DNA from: Dyella flava
GTDB taxonomy: Bacteria > Pseudomonadota > Gammaproteobacteria > Xanthomonadales > Rhodanobacteraceae
Length of the DNA stretch: 64,000 nucleotides
Direction of reading: 5' to 3'
NCBI RefSeq assembly: GCF_016904955.1
Contig: NZ_JADIKE010000036.1
Span: forward strand, 200,021 to 264,020
Position numbers and translations under genes: made by a program. The notes beneath the pieces are model-generated. The model saw only the letters and a program-made list of their open reading frames with translations. It did not search any database and was not told where the DNA came from. Below, one piece after another: positions 30,079 through 39,024 of this stretch (its first letter is position 1; every line of letters starts with the position of its first letter).

Positions 30079-30240
30079 CTCCCTCTCCCCTTCGGGGAGA
30101 GGGCTGGGGTGAGGGGCCAACCTCGCGAAGAGGTTTATACGCAGCGCGAATTCACTTAAAAAAATAACGCCGTAGCCACAACGTTCGAGGCAAGCGCAGC
30201 CCCTCACCCCAACCCTCTCCCCGAAGGGGAGAGGGAGCAA
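30079..30240. repeat. REP pair (REPIN-like)
   Basis: Forward unit 30081-30118 (CCCTCTCCCC-TTC-GGGGAGAGGG then CTGGGGTGAGGGGCC) and inverse unit 30200-30240, about 80 bases apart. Same family as at 6771. Unusually it lies upstream of both flanking genes (ArsR to the left, a small hypothetical to the right) within a 443-base gene-free stretch that holds nothing else I can support. Confidence 0.85.
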
Positions 30241-30457
30241 AGCTTCGGGAGCAAGGCGGCATCAAGTTAGTAATAGTACGTAACGAAAAAGCGGCGTTCG
30301 CCTACATACGAAAGCACCGCAACTCGATAACTTGAGCAGGCCATCGACAAGTCCTTCGAGGCGACATCGAGGCCACGGCAATCGTGCTGTGAGAATCGCG
30401 GATCGTGAGAGTCATCACCTCCCACGACCCGCTAACCACAACCAGGAGTAGCTGATT

Positions 30458-30790
30458 ATGGCTAAGCCAAATCATACGGCACCTTCACGCGTGTCGGGAA
30501 TTTCCGACCACCTACGTACCCATCTGCACGGCGTTGCGCCCGATTCGCTGGACACGGGCGAGCCATCGCCACCAGACATTGACCACCTCATCGCCTGCAT
30601 CTTCGAGGCAAACACTGTCATCAATTGCCTGCTCGCAGACAGTGATGCCTATTGTGAGGCGATCGACAACGGGTTGAACGTACAGCCGGATCAATGGCCA
30701 CTTACGCCCGTGACGTGTGCTGGTTTGCTGGTCGCGAGCGAACTGCTCGACCAATTCGCCGAACGGCTCATGCTTGAGCCCATTGGGTAA
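30458..30790 (+). CDS. Small hypothetical protein
   Basis: 110 residues, ATG 30458 with a good AGGAG nine bases upstream. A disordered, Ser/Pro-containing first third is followed by a predicted helical part: IDHLIACIFEANTVINCLLADSDAYCEAIDNGL and TPVTCAGLLVASELLDQFAERLML. The layout (polar leader, then two helical blocks rich in Leu/Ala) is shared with the 98-residue protein at 57502. It loosely recalls the small DUF3077/DUF6124-type proteins of Pseudomonas. No function is known to me. Confidence 0.6.
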   Translation: MAKPNHTAPSRVSGISDHLRTHLHGVAPDSLDTGEPSPPDIDHLIACIFEANTVINCLLADSDAYCEAIDNGLNVQPDQWPLTPVTCAGLLVASELLDQFAERLMLEPIG

Positions 30791-30863
30791 CGCGCCAGGG
30801 TCTGTATGATCGTTACCGCGGCACATCACCTGGAGGTCGATGTGCCGCACCTGGCGCGTCGAA

Positions 30864-31787
30864 CTACGCCTTGCGCTTTGCGCGCGGTGTCGTGGACAAC
30901 TTTGCGTAATCGATCAAGGCCGTGCACAGATGGTCATAGAGCGTACGCACGCGCAGGCTGCGGCGCAGGTCCTCGTGCATCACCACCCACGTTTCCATGT
31001 TCAACGTAAAACGTTCCGACAGCAGATGCACCAGGGCGGCATCGTGCCGTGCAATACCCACCTGACATATACCAATGCCATATCCCGCCCGGATCGCCGA
31101 CAACGCAGCGAGATCGTTATCGGTGCGCAAAGCGAAATGTTCGCGCGTATAAGGCAGCTCAGCCGGACGCAGCTTACGGATATACGCCGTTTCGCGATCA
31201 AAGCCGATCAAGGCATGCTCGGCGAGATCGGCGATGCTTTTCGGCTGACCGTTCGCTTTGAGATATCGCCGATGCGCGAACAACCCCAACGGAATCTTGC
31301 CGATCTGCCGCGCCACCAGCGCCTGTTGCGTGGGCCGCATCATGCGCACAGCGATGTCCGCATCGCGTCGCAGGATATCTTCCGGCAGGTTCGATAACGA
31401 CAGCTCGATCACAATGCCAGGATGCTGCTGTCGAAACGCAGCGAGTATCGGCGGCAACACTTCCACACCGATCACCTCACTGGCCGCGATGCGCACCACA
31501 CCGGCCACCACGTCCTGCCGCACGGTGGCAGCACGCCGCAACGCCGCCGAGGCGGAAGCCATCGCCTGTGCATGTCCCATCAACTCGTGCGCCAGATCAG
31601 TGGGAGCTAACCCCTGTTGTGAGCGCGCAAACAACGGTACACCCAGGCTCTCCTCCAGTTCGCGGATATGCCGCCCCAGACTCGGCTGGGTCATGCCCAG
31701 GCTGCGCGCCGCGCCGGACAGGCTTCCTTCGCGCATCACCGCGAGGAAAGAGCGATACAACTCCCAATCGGGCTCGGTCTTGGCCAT
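30864..31787 (-). CDS. LysR-family transcriptional regulator
   Basis: 307 residues. HTH_1 at residues 8-66 (DWELYRSFLAVMREGSLSGAARSLGMTQPSLGRHIRELEESLGVPLFARSQQGLAPT) and a LysR substrate-binding domain from about 93 (VAGVVRIAASEVIGVEVLPPILAAFRQQHPGIVIELSL) to 295. A divergent NAD-dependent epimerase gene starts 91 bases away, the usual position for the target of a LysR regulator. The inducer is unknown. Confidence 0.88.
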   Translation of the reverse strand: MAKTEPDWELYRSFLAVMREGSLSGAARSLGMTQPSLGRHIRELEESLGVPLFARSQQGLAPTDLAHELMGHAQAMASASAALRRAATVRQDVVAGVVRIAASEVIGVEVLPPILAAFRQQHPGIVIELSLSNLPEDILRRDADIAVRMMRPTQQALVARQIGKIPLGLFAHRRYLKANGQPKSIADLAEHALIGFDRETAYIRKLRPAELPYTREHFALRTDNDLAALSAIRAGYGIGICQVGIARHDAALVHLLSERFTLNMETWVVMHEDLRRSLRVRTLYDHLCTALIDYAKLSTTPRAKRKA

Positions 31788-31878
31788 GCATATTTGTATA
31801 GCAGATCTGCACGATTTGGCAATTTTCTTTCATCACGGCCGGGACCAGACTTTGTCCATCCCAACCGAGGACAAGCTC
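31788..31878. promoter_or_regulatory. Divergent promoter region with GCAGATCTGC palindrome
   Basis: The 91-base spacer between lysR and the epimerase is AT-rich and contains the perfect 10-bp palindrome GCAGATCTGC at 31801-31810, flanked by T-rich and A-rich sequence. A LysR binding site here is inferred from position. Confidence 0.4.
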
Positions 31879-32937
31879 ATGCATGCGCAGAACACAGCAT
31901 TGGTTATCGGCGCCCACGGCGGCATCGGCAGCGAAACCTGCCGGGCGCTGCAACGCCACGGCTGGCAGGTTCGCGCACTGGTGCGCCACCTTCCTGAAGA
32001 TGCCGGCAAGGACGGCATCACCTGGATCAAGGGCGACGCCATGCAGCGGGAGGATGTACTGGCCGCCAGCCAGGGTGTCGAACTGATCGTGCACGCGGTG
32101 AATCCACCCGGCTATCGCAACTGGGACCAGCTGGTGCTGCCCATGCTCGACAACACCATCGCCGCCGCCCGCGCGCAACGTGCCCGCATTGTCTTGCCCG
32201 GTACGATCTATAACTTCGGTCCCGATGCGTTTCCGCTGCTGCGTGAAGATTCACCGCAGCGTCCGCTGACACGCAAAGGCGAGATACGCGTGGAGATGGA
32301 GCGCAAGCTGGCCGCTGCCGCAAGTCACGGTGTGCGTACGTTGATCCTGCGCTGCGGGGATTTCTTCGGTCCGCATGCTGGCAATACCTGGCTCTCGCAA
32401 GGTTTGATCAAAGCTGGTTCACCGGTGAAAACGCTGCACTATCCCGGCGACTACCGTATTGGCCACGCGTGGGCTTACTTGCCGGATGTGGCGGAAACCA
32501 TCGCACGCTTGCTGGATCGCGAGGATGCGCTGGCCGATTTTGAGAGTTTTCATTTCGGCGGTTATTGGCTGGATGGCCACGGCATGCTCGATGCCGTGCG
32601 TGCGGCGGCGAACAACCCGCGCATTGCTGCCGGGCACTTTGCCTGGTGGCTCACTGCGGTGCTTGCGCCGTTTGTGAAGACGCTGCGTGAGGTGCGCAAA
32701 ATGCGCTATTTGTGGAAGTCGCCGATACAGCTGGACGATCGCAAGTTGATTGCGTTTCTGGGTGGCGCGCCTTATACGCCGGTTGAGCAGGCCTTGCGTG
32801 CCACTTTGATCGGCATCGGAAGCATGCCTACAGCTCTGCTCCCTCTCCCCTCCGGGGAGAGGGTCGGGGTGAGGGGCCAATCTTGCGAAACAGTCGCATG
32901 CGTAGCCTTGAAACATCGAAGCGAAGATGTGTCGTAA
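31879..32937 (+). CDS. NAD(P)-dependent epimerase/dehydratase-family oxidoreductase
   Basis: 352 residues, atypical short-chain dehydrogenase fold. The nucleotide-binding motif is ALVIGAHGGIGSETCRALQRHG at residues 6-27 (GxxGxxG form). GTIYNFGPDAFPLL holds the active-site tyrosine region and RCGDFFGPHAGNTW follows. It probably acts on a nucleotide sugar or small carbonyl compound; the substrate is not evident. ATG at 31879 is chosen for the Rossmann start; the frame is open far upstream but that is antisense to lysR. The last 32 residues (from LPLPSGERVGVRG) are encoded by a REP element, so the native C-terminus was probably replaced by read-through into the repeat. Confidence 0.85.
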   Translation: MHAQNTALVIGAHGGIGSETCRALQRHGWQVRALVRHLPEDAGKDGITWIKGDAMQREDVLAASQGVELIVHAVNPPGYRNWDQLVLPMLDNTIAAARAQRARIVLPGTIYNFGPDAFPLLREDSPQRPLTRKGEIRVEMERKLAAAASHGVRTLILRCGDFFGPHAGNTWLSQGLIKAGSPVKTLHYPGDYRIGHAWAYLPDVAETIARLLDREDALADFESFHFGGYWLDGHGMLDAVRAAANNPRIAAGHFAWWLTAVLAPFVKTLREVRKMRYLWKSPIQLDDRKLIAFLGGAPYTPVEQALRATLIGIGSMPTALLPLPSGERVGVRGQSCETVACVALKHRSEDVS

Positions 32938-33270
32938 CGACGGCATCTATGGCAAGCCCAGCCCCTCACCCCAGCCCTCTCCCCGCAGGGGAGAGGGCGC
33001 AGGGCTGCGCGAGCGCGACCCTTCGCCGCAAACTGCTTTTCTCCCTCTCCCCTCCGGGGAGAGGGTCGGGGTGAGGGGCCACTCTTGCGAAACAGTCGCA
33101 TGCGTAGCCTTGAAACATCGAAGCAAGCATTTGTCGTAACGACGGCGTCTATGGCAAGCCCAGCCCCTCACCCCAGCCCTCTCCCCGGAGGGGAGAGGGA
33201 GCAGGGCTGCGCGAGCACGACACATCGCCGCAAACTGCTTTTCTCCCTCTCCCCTCCGGGGAGAGGGAGC
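32839..33270. repeat. Tandem REPIN array: 202-bp unit x 2 plus partial
   Basis: Units start at 32839, 33041 and 33243 with an exact period of 202 bases; the third stops after ~28 bases. Each full unit holds a forward REP (32841-32878; 33043-33080) and an inverse REP (32962-32998; 33163-33200). Between and after them lie unique linker sequences that are also duplicated with a few substitutions. The array separates the convergent epimerase and hrpB genes and overlaps the epimerase 3' end. Confidence 0.9.
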
Positions 33271-33293
33271 AGAGCTGCGGCACGAGCGCGCTC

Positions 33294-35798
33294 TTACGTA
33301 CCGCGTGGCTTGGCACGATGCGTAGGCATCGCCGTCCACGGATCGTCCGGCCACGGATGCCTGGGATAGCGCCCCTTCAACTCCTTCTTCACCTCCGGAT
33401 AGGTGCGCTCCCAGAAACCTTTCAGATCCTGCGTCACCTGGATCGGACGCCCCGCCGGCGACAACAGATGCAAAGTCACCGGAACACGCCCACCCGCAAC
33501 CCGCGGCGTATCCGCCAGACCAAACAACTCCTGCAGCTTCACCGCAAGCACCGGCGCTTCACCGGGAACGTATTCAAGTCGACGCGTCTGGCCACTAGGT
33601 ACGGTCAAACTATCAGGCGCCTGCGCATCAAGCTGACGACGCTGCTCGTAGTCAAACAACGCCGCCAACGCCTGCGAAAGATCTTCCTCCGCCAAGGCAT
33701 CGAGCTTGCGCTTGCCTTGCAGATAAGGCGCCAGCCAATCCTGCAGCGTCTCCAGCAAATACCCATCGGAAACATCGGGCAGTTCAAGCTCCGGCATCCA
33801 TTCGCGCAACGATTGCATGCGCAAACGCAAACGCCGCGCGGCATCACTCCAAGGCAAGGCCGCCAGACCACGCTGGCGAATCGCAGCCAGCAGCGCCGGC
33901 ACGGCATCTTCCGCCTGCACGGGAACACTACGCCGCTCCAGCACGATCGCACCGAAGCGGCGCTCTTCGAACGCCTCCACCGCCGCACGTTCGTCATTCC
34001 AGCGCACATGCCGTCTGCGCTGAAACTGCTCGGGAAAATCCTGCTCAAGCACACGCGGATCAAGCGGTGCAGCGGAAAGTATCAGGCTGTCGCGCGCCTC
34101 ATGCCGCAAATCAAGCACCACCAGCCAAGGCTCGCCCAGCAGCGCAGTCTGTGCGTGCAAGCGCGCACCACGCCCGTTGGCCAGCGTATAGCGAAGCGGA
34201 TTGCCTTCATCCTGACGCGCGATGCGATCAGGAAAAGCGTGCAACAGCAGATCGCCGGCGGCGTGACTATGCGGCACACCACTCGCTGCGCTGCGCACAT
34301 CGAGACGACGGCGCCAGCCTTTGCTGGCCTGTTCGATGGCGGCCAAAGCACCTGCATCAGCGCCACTGTTGTAACCGGTCGCGCTGCGGCGATCGCGCCA
34401 GGCATGCAGTGCGTTGAGCCGTACCCGGAAGTCGTCGCTGCGCGCCTGCTCACCCCGTAACGGCGAGCGTGCTTCCATCAAGGCCAGCAGATCGGCGATC
34501 AGCGCATGCAGGCCTTCCGGCGCACGCAGTGCTGCGGCACCCAGGCGCGGCGTTGCACCGAGTTCAAGCATGCGGCGTCCCAGCGAGCTGATGAGCTGTT
34601 GCGTATCCAGTGCACCAAGCCGTACCAGCAGTTCACGTGCCTGCGCCAGTGCGCCGGATGGCGGCGCGTCCAGCCACGGCAGCTGCGCACTGCCCCAGGC
34701 AGCCAGTTCCAACGCCAACCCGGACAATTCCGCCTGCATGATTTCCGCCGTACGCGAAGGATCCAGGCGGCGGCTTTGCGGCCACAAGCGATACGCCGTG
34801 CCTTCGGCGACGCGGCCGGCACGGCCCGCACGCTGATCGGCCGAAGCCTGCGAAATGGTCACGGTCTCCAGCCGGGTGAAACCCGAATTGGGATCGAAGC
34901 GCGGCTCGCGCGCCAGACCGGTATCGACCACCGCGCGAATGCCCGGCAAGGTCACGCTGGATTCGGCCACGTTGGTAGCGAGCACGACCCGCCGCGTTCC
35001 TTGCTCGGCCGGCGCAAGTGCCAGCTGCTGCTCGGCAAGCGACAACTCACTATGCAGCGCCACCACCTCCACATCACCCCGTTGCAGTGTCTGCGCAAGC
35101 ACGCTTTGCACCCGCGCGATTTCGCGTCGGCCCGGCAGGAAAGCCAGCACGTCGCCGTCATTTTCATCCAGCGCCTGACGCACCACGCGCGCCAGCTGAT
35201 GCTCCACGCTTTCCTGCGTGCGTGCCGGCGGATAATCAATACGCACCGGAAAACTTCGGCCGGGACTGCTGATCCGCGGCGCATCCAGCCATTGCGCGAT
35301 GCGTTCGCCGTCGAGCGTGGCGGACATCACCACGATGCGCAGATCAGGCCGCAAGGTGGCTTGGATATCCAACGCCAACGCCGCGCCAAGATCACCCGCC
35401 AGATGCCGTTCGTGGAATTCATCGAACAGGATCGCACCGACCTCCGACAGCTCGGGATCGTCCTGAATCAAGCGCGTAAGAATGCCTTCGGTAACCACCT
35501 CAATGCGCGTCGCCGCGCTGACCTTCGACTCGAAGCGAATGCGATAGCCAACCGTCTGCCCAAGCGGCTCACCCAACTGCTGCGCCATGAACTGCGCTGC
35601 TGCACGCGCGGCGATGCGGCGCGGCTCCAGCATCACGATCTTCTTGCCGTCCAGCCATGGTTGGCCGAGCAGCGCCAACGGTACCTGAGTTGTTTTACCG
35701 GCGCCCGGCGGTGCTTCCAGCACCAAACGCGGCTGCGCGGCCAGCGAGGTGCGGATATCGGGTAGTAGCGGAGTGATCGGAAACATCGGCGCATTCAT
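33294..35798 (-). CDS. hrpB: ATP-dependent RNA helicase HrpB
   Basis: 834-residue DEAH-type helicase. Motif I is APPGAGKTTQVPLAL; motif II is DEFHERH (the DEFH variant characteristic of HrpB); motif III is SATLDGERIA; motif VI is SQASADQRAGRAGR. An HA2-like region follows, then the HrpB C-terminal domain near 690-834 (LSPAGRPIQVTQDLKGFWERTYPEVKKELKGRYPRHPWPDDPW, an almost invariant HrpB ending). ATG at 35798 (or 35786, MFPITPLLPDI) is preferred; the frame continues upstream through a hairpin without family match. The exact RNA substrate of HrpB is not established. Confidence 0.93.
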   Translation of the reverse strand: MNAPMFPITPLLPDIRTSLAAQPRLVLEAPPGAGKTTQVPLALLGQPWLDGKKIVMLEPRRIAARAAAQFMAQQLGEPLGQTVGYRIRFESKVSAATRIEVVTEGILTRLIQDDPELSEVGAILFDEFHERHLAGDLGAALALDIQATLRPDLRIVVMSATLDGERIAQWLDAPRISSPGRSFPVRIDYPPARTQESVEHQLARVVRQALDENDGDVLAFLPGRREIARVQSVLAQTLQRGDVEVVALHSELSLAEQQLALAPAEQGTRRVVLATNVAESSVTLPGIRAVVDTGLAREPRFDPNSGFTRLETVTISQASADQRAGRAGRVAEGTAYRLWPQSRRLDPSRTAEIMQAELSGLALELAAWGSAQLPWLDAPPSGALAQARELLVRLGALDTQQLISSLGRRMLELGATPRLGAAALRAPEGLHALIADLLALMEARSPLRGEQARSDDFRVRLNALHAWRDRRSATGYNSGADAGALAAIEQASKGWRRRLDVRSAASGVPHSHAAGDLLLHAFPDRIARQDEGNPLRYTLANGRGARLHAQTALLGEPWLVVLDLRHEARDSLILSAAPLDPRVLEQDFPEQFQRRRHVRWNDERAAVEAFEERRFGAIVLERRSVPVQAEDAVPALLAAIRQRGLAALPWSDAARRLRLRMQSLREWMPELELPDVSDGYLLETLQDWLAPYLQGKRKLDALAEEDLSQALAALFDYEQRRQLDAQAPDSLTVPSGQTRRLEYVPGEAPVLAVKLQELFGLADTPRVAGGRVPVTLHLLSPAGRPIQVTQDLKGFWERTYPEVKKELKGRYPRHPWPDDPWTAMPTHRAKPRGT

Positions 35799-35839
35799 GC
35801 AGCGATGATAATGGGCGGAAGCAGACCCGCCCACCCGAG

Positions 35840-35872
35840 CCATGCATGCCTCGATACGAGGCATGCATGGCT
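35840..35872. terminator. Perfect 15-bp stem hairpin between gspD and hrpB
   Basis: GCCATGCATGCCTCG and CGAGGCATGCATGGC form a perfect stem around an ATA loop, eight bases beyond the gspD stop and 41 bases before the hrpB start. No T-run follows on either strand, so it may be an RNA-stabilising 3' end structure or attenuator rather than a classical intrinsic terminator. Confidence 0.55.
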
Positions 35873-35880
35873 GCGGTGCA

Positions 35881-38322
35881 TTACTGCCGGAGTGGCTTGG
35901 TGGTCACGCCGGTCGGTGATGCCGCAGCGGGCGTGGGATGATTGAGTAACGGCGCCAACGATTCGAAACCATTTTGGTACTCGTCGGTGATCTGCTTGGC
36001 GTCTTCGCTACTGGTAATCACACGCGGGGTAATCAGTACGATCAGTTCGGTACGGCTCTTGGTCTTGCCGGTGGAGCCGAACAGCTTGCCCAGGATGGGA
36101 ATATCGCTCAACCACGGCACGCCCTGATTAGTGGTGGCGTTGGTCTGTTGGATCAGACCGCCGAGCAACACGGTCTGGCCATTCTGCACGCCAAGCTGGG
36201 TAGCGATCTGGCGCTGCTGGATGGTGTAGTTGCCTTGGCTGTTGGCACTGCCGACAGTGGAGCTGACTTGCTGATCGATATTGAGATAGATCAGTCCACC
36301 CGGATTCACGCGCGGCTGCACGTCGAGAATGATGCCGGTGGGAATGTATTGCACCTGGCCTACCGTCGTTGCCGTAGAGGTGGTTCCCAGGCCGGTGTAA
36401 TAGGTCTGGTTGACCGGAATCTGGTTGCCCACCTCGATATGCGCCACCTGGTTGTTGAGCACGACCAGCGAAGGCGCCGACAGCGTCTTGGTATTGCTGC
36501 TGCTTTCGAGAGCGCTGACGGCAGCCTGGAATTTTCCGTTCGAACTCAGGAACGAATAGAAGAACGGTTGTCCGTTATACGTATTGGTCGAATTGGTACC
36601 GGAGCCACCGCCCAGGGCGATCATGCGATGAGAATACGGATTGCCCGGCGTGTAAGAGCTGGTCCCTTCGCTGTTGGAGGTCTGCTGCGTTCCGGCCAAT
36701 CCTTGCAGATACCACTGCACGCCAAATTCGAGGTCGCCGCTCAGATCCACTTCGAACACGCGCGTTTCAATCTGCACCTGCAACGGCGGCACGTCGAGCT
36801 GCTTGATCGCGCTTTGAATCTCCTGCCACTGCGCCGGACGCGCGCGCACCAGCAACTGGTTATTGGCATCCACCGAGCTGATGCGGATGCTGCCGTCCTT
36901 GGAGCTGTACCCCTGATCCTGGTTGTTGTTGCTGGACAGTCCACCGTTCATGCCGACGCCGCTGACGCCGGTACCGCCGCCGATGCCGCCGGTCGACGAA
37001 GACGAGCTGCCGAAGCTGCTGCCGGTCGACCCGGTTGACGTAGACGGGTACGAACTGCTGCCCGTGCTGCTACCGAAACCGCTGGACAAACCACCGCTGG
37101 TGGAACTGCCGAAACCGCCGGCGGTACTGCCCATGCCGCTGGACGAACCACTGGCGTTGTTGCCGATGCCCAGCGTCGTGGCGCCGCCCGCACCCGGCGC
37201 GACGCCGCCGCCACGATCATTGCCGCCGCCGTTGGCGTTATCCGTGTAGATCTGCGCCAGGTAGTGCGCCAGATCCGAGGCGTTGACATTGCGCACGTCG
37301 TAGACATACAGCTGCGGTTCGTTGCCGCCGCCGAGATCGATCTTGTCGATCCAGGTGCCGACTTCGCTGAGGTATTCCGGCTGCGTGCTGATCACCACCA
37401 ACGCATTGGTGCGCTTGATCGGAATGAAACGCAGCATGCCGGCCAACGGCGTATCGCCCTTGGTGCCGAACATGCTGTCAAGCTGCGGCATCAGGTCATC
37501 GACGGTCGCGTGCTGCAGATTGAATACGCCGACCGACATGCCGCGCAGCCAGTCGACGTCGAAGGTGCGCACGGTGCGGTCGTAATTGGCCAGCTCATCC
37601 GGCGTGCCCGCCACCACGATGACGTTGCGCGCATTGTCGACCAGCAGGATCGAATCCGGACGCGCGAACGGCTTGAGCAGTTTCTGCATCTGATCGGCGG
37701 CGATGTAGTGCAGCGGGAACAGGCGCGCCTGCAAGCCGCCAGCCGGCGCGACTGCACCGAGGCTCGGCGCGACATTGCCCTGCACCGCATCCTTGTCCGG
37801 CATGACGACGTAACGGCCGTCGGTCTTGATCAAGGCGTTATGCGTCCACGACAGCAGTGTCTCCAGGATCGGCATCGCCTGGGTGCTGTCCACCGGCTCG
37901 GCGGTCGAGAAGGAGATGTTGCCCTGCACGCCGGGCACGATGGTGTAGTTCTCGTGCAACAAGTCGCCCAGGATCGCCTTCACTACCGCCTGTACCGGCT
38001 GGTTTTCGAAATTGAAGGTCACCGCACCGGCACCCGCCGCTGCCGGGCGCGGGGTCGATAGCTCGGTCGGGCGCACGAACTGTCCCGTACCGGTGGAGAT
38101 ACTGGCCACGGGCGGTGCCGGCGTGTTGTTGCCCAGATTGCTGTTCAGCGCCTGCGGCTGTGGCGCCGGCTTTTCGGTGCCGGCGATAGCTTCGCGCTCC
38201 AGCGACAGATCCGGCTTCACCAACGGCTTGTTGGCGGCACAGCCGACCACGAAGACCACCAGCGCGATGGCGCTTATACGCAGGCCGTGACGTCGGTAAA
38301 GTTGCGTGCGCGTGTGTGACAT
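35881..38322 (-). CDS. gspD: Type II secretion system secretin GspD (XpsD)
   Basis: Outer-membrane channel subunit, 813 residues. It is a lipoprotein: the signal ends VVFVVGC with Cys28 as lipidation site, as in Xanthomonas XpsD. The N0 domain (VTFNFENQPVQAVVKAILGDLLHENYTIVPGVQG) is followed by N1-N3 domains and the secretin core (about 500-770: LVVLNNQVAHIEVGNQIPV, GLIYLNIDQQVSS, VLLGGLIQQ, VPWLSDIPILGKLFGS, LIVLITPRVI). A Gly/Ser/Asn-rich low-complexity insert of about 100 residues (360-465) sits in N3. It is the last gene of the xps-order operon, three bases after gspN. Confidence 0.95.
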   Translation of the reverse strand: MSHTRTQLYRRHGLRISAIALVVFVVGCAANKPLVKPDLSLEREAIAGTEKPAPQPQALNSNLGNNTPAPPVASISTGTGQFVRPTELSTPRPAAAGAGAVTFNFENQPVQAVVKAILGDLLHENYTIVPGVQGNISFSTAEPVDSTQAMPILETLLSWTHNALIKTDGRYVVMPDKDAVQGNVAPSLGAVAPAGGLQARLFPLHYIAADQMQKLLKPFARPDSILLVDNARNVIVVAGTPDELANYDRTVRTFDVDWLRGMSVGVFNLQHATVDDLMPQLDSMFGTKGDTPLAGMLRFIPIKRTNALVVISTQPEYLSEVGTWIDKIDLGGGNEPQLYVYDVRNVNASDLAHYLAQIYTDNANGGGNDRGGGVAPGAGGATTLGIGNNASGSSSGMGSTAGGFGSSTSGGLSSGFGSSTGSSSYPSTSTGSTGSSFGSSSSSTGGIGGGTGVSGVGMNGGLSSNNNQDQGYSSKDGSIRISSVDANNQLLVRARPAQWQEIQSAIKQLDVPPLQVQIETRVFEVDLSGDLEFGVQWYLQGLAGTQQTSNSEGTSSYTPGNPYSHRMIALGGGSGTNSTNTYNGQPFFYSFLSSNGKFQAAVSALESSSNTKTLSAPSLVVLNNQVAHIEVGNQIPVNQTYYTGLGTTSTATTVGQVQYIPTGIILDVQPRVNPGGLIYLNIDQQVSSTVGSANSQGNYTIQQRQIATQLGVQNGQTVLLGGLIQQTNATTNQGVPWLSDIPILGKLFGSTGKTKSRTELIVLITPRVITSSEDAKQITDEYQNGFESLAPLLNHPTPAAASPTGVTTKPLRQ

Positions 38323-38325
38323 GAA

Positions 38326-39024
38326 TCAGTGTTCTCCCTGAGCGTTTCCGGCCTGCTGGGAACGCTGTTTAAGAATGGCGGCCCTGAGTTGCTGAAATCG
38401 TTGCGCTTGCGTGGCGTTCGACGGCATGGGGCCGCCGGGTGGTGGCAAGTTGTGCGGTTGCATTTGCATGCCGGGCGATCCGCCCATCGGGATCGCTGGC
38501 GCGGCGGCATTCGTTGCGGGCTGATCTATAGGTGCACCAGCCGGCAGTTTTAGTTCCGTGCGTCCGCTGGGGGAGGCGAAAATCGCCGAGCGCGGCAATA
38601 CCTTGATCAATTTCCAGGAGCTGTCCGGCAGGTTGGCGCCTTCCTTGACTCCTACGTCCTGGCTGTCGTCGTCCTTGTTGGGGTGGGTGGGGCCCAACAG
38701 GGCCATATGCAGCGTCGGCGTCAGGATGATGCCGGTCAGCTGCAGATCGTTCAGGCTCACGCCCGAGTCGCCGCCCTCGCTGCTGACGATGGGTTTGCGG
38801 TCACTGCTGAATAAGGGGTGGTCCCAGACCTGCGCGTAACTCTGCAAGGCCGGCGGTGTCGGCAGGGCAACCGGATGCTCGGCGGGTAACGGTGGCGTGA
38901 CGCGGGGAGCGTCCCACTCCACGCCCCGGCCGACGCCAAACAGCAGGCAGAGCAGCACGCCGCCGAGTACGGCGACCACCGTGGCAAATGCGGGAGTTAA
39001 ACGGCGTTGGGCGGCGGCGTTCAT
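38326..39024 (-). CDS. gspN: Type II secretion protein N (XpsN, GspC-like)
   Basis: 232 residues: a short cytoplasmic start, one membrane segment (FATVVAVLGGVLLCLLFGVG), then a proline-rich periplasmic region and a GspC HR-like domain (SLNDLQLTGIILTPTLHMALL, WKLIKVLPRSAIFASPSGRTELKLP). The C-terminus is Pro/Met/Gln-rich. In Xanthomonas XpsN takes the GspC place, linking GspL/M to the secretin. The start lies inside the gspM stop; the longer frame upstream overlaps gspM and is rejected. Confidence 0.88.
   Translation of the reverse strand: MNAAAQRRLTPAFATVVAVLGGVLLCLLFGVGRGVEWDAPRVTPPLPAEHPVALPTPPALQSYAQVWDHPLFSSDRKPIVSSEGGDSGVSLNDLQLTGIILTPTLHMALLGPTHPNKDDDSQDVGVKEGANLPDSSWKLIKVLPRSAIFASPSGRTELKLPAGAPIDQPATNAAAPAIPMGGSPGMQMQPHNLPPPGGPMPSNATQAQRFQQLRAAILKQRSQQAGNAQGEH

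Noticed and set aside
31258..31878. N-terminal extension of the epimerase frame
   Set aside because: The frame is open but runs antisense through the LysR gene; the Rossmann motif begins right after ATG 31879.
32839..33270. Possible CRISPR array
   Set aside because: Regular spacing is due to a 202-bp tandem duplication; the repeats are inverted REP hairpins and there are only two full units and no cas genes.
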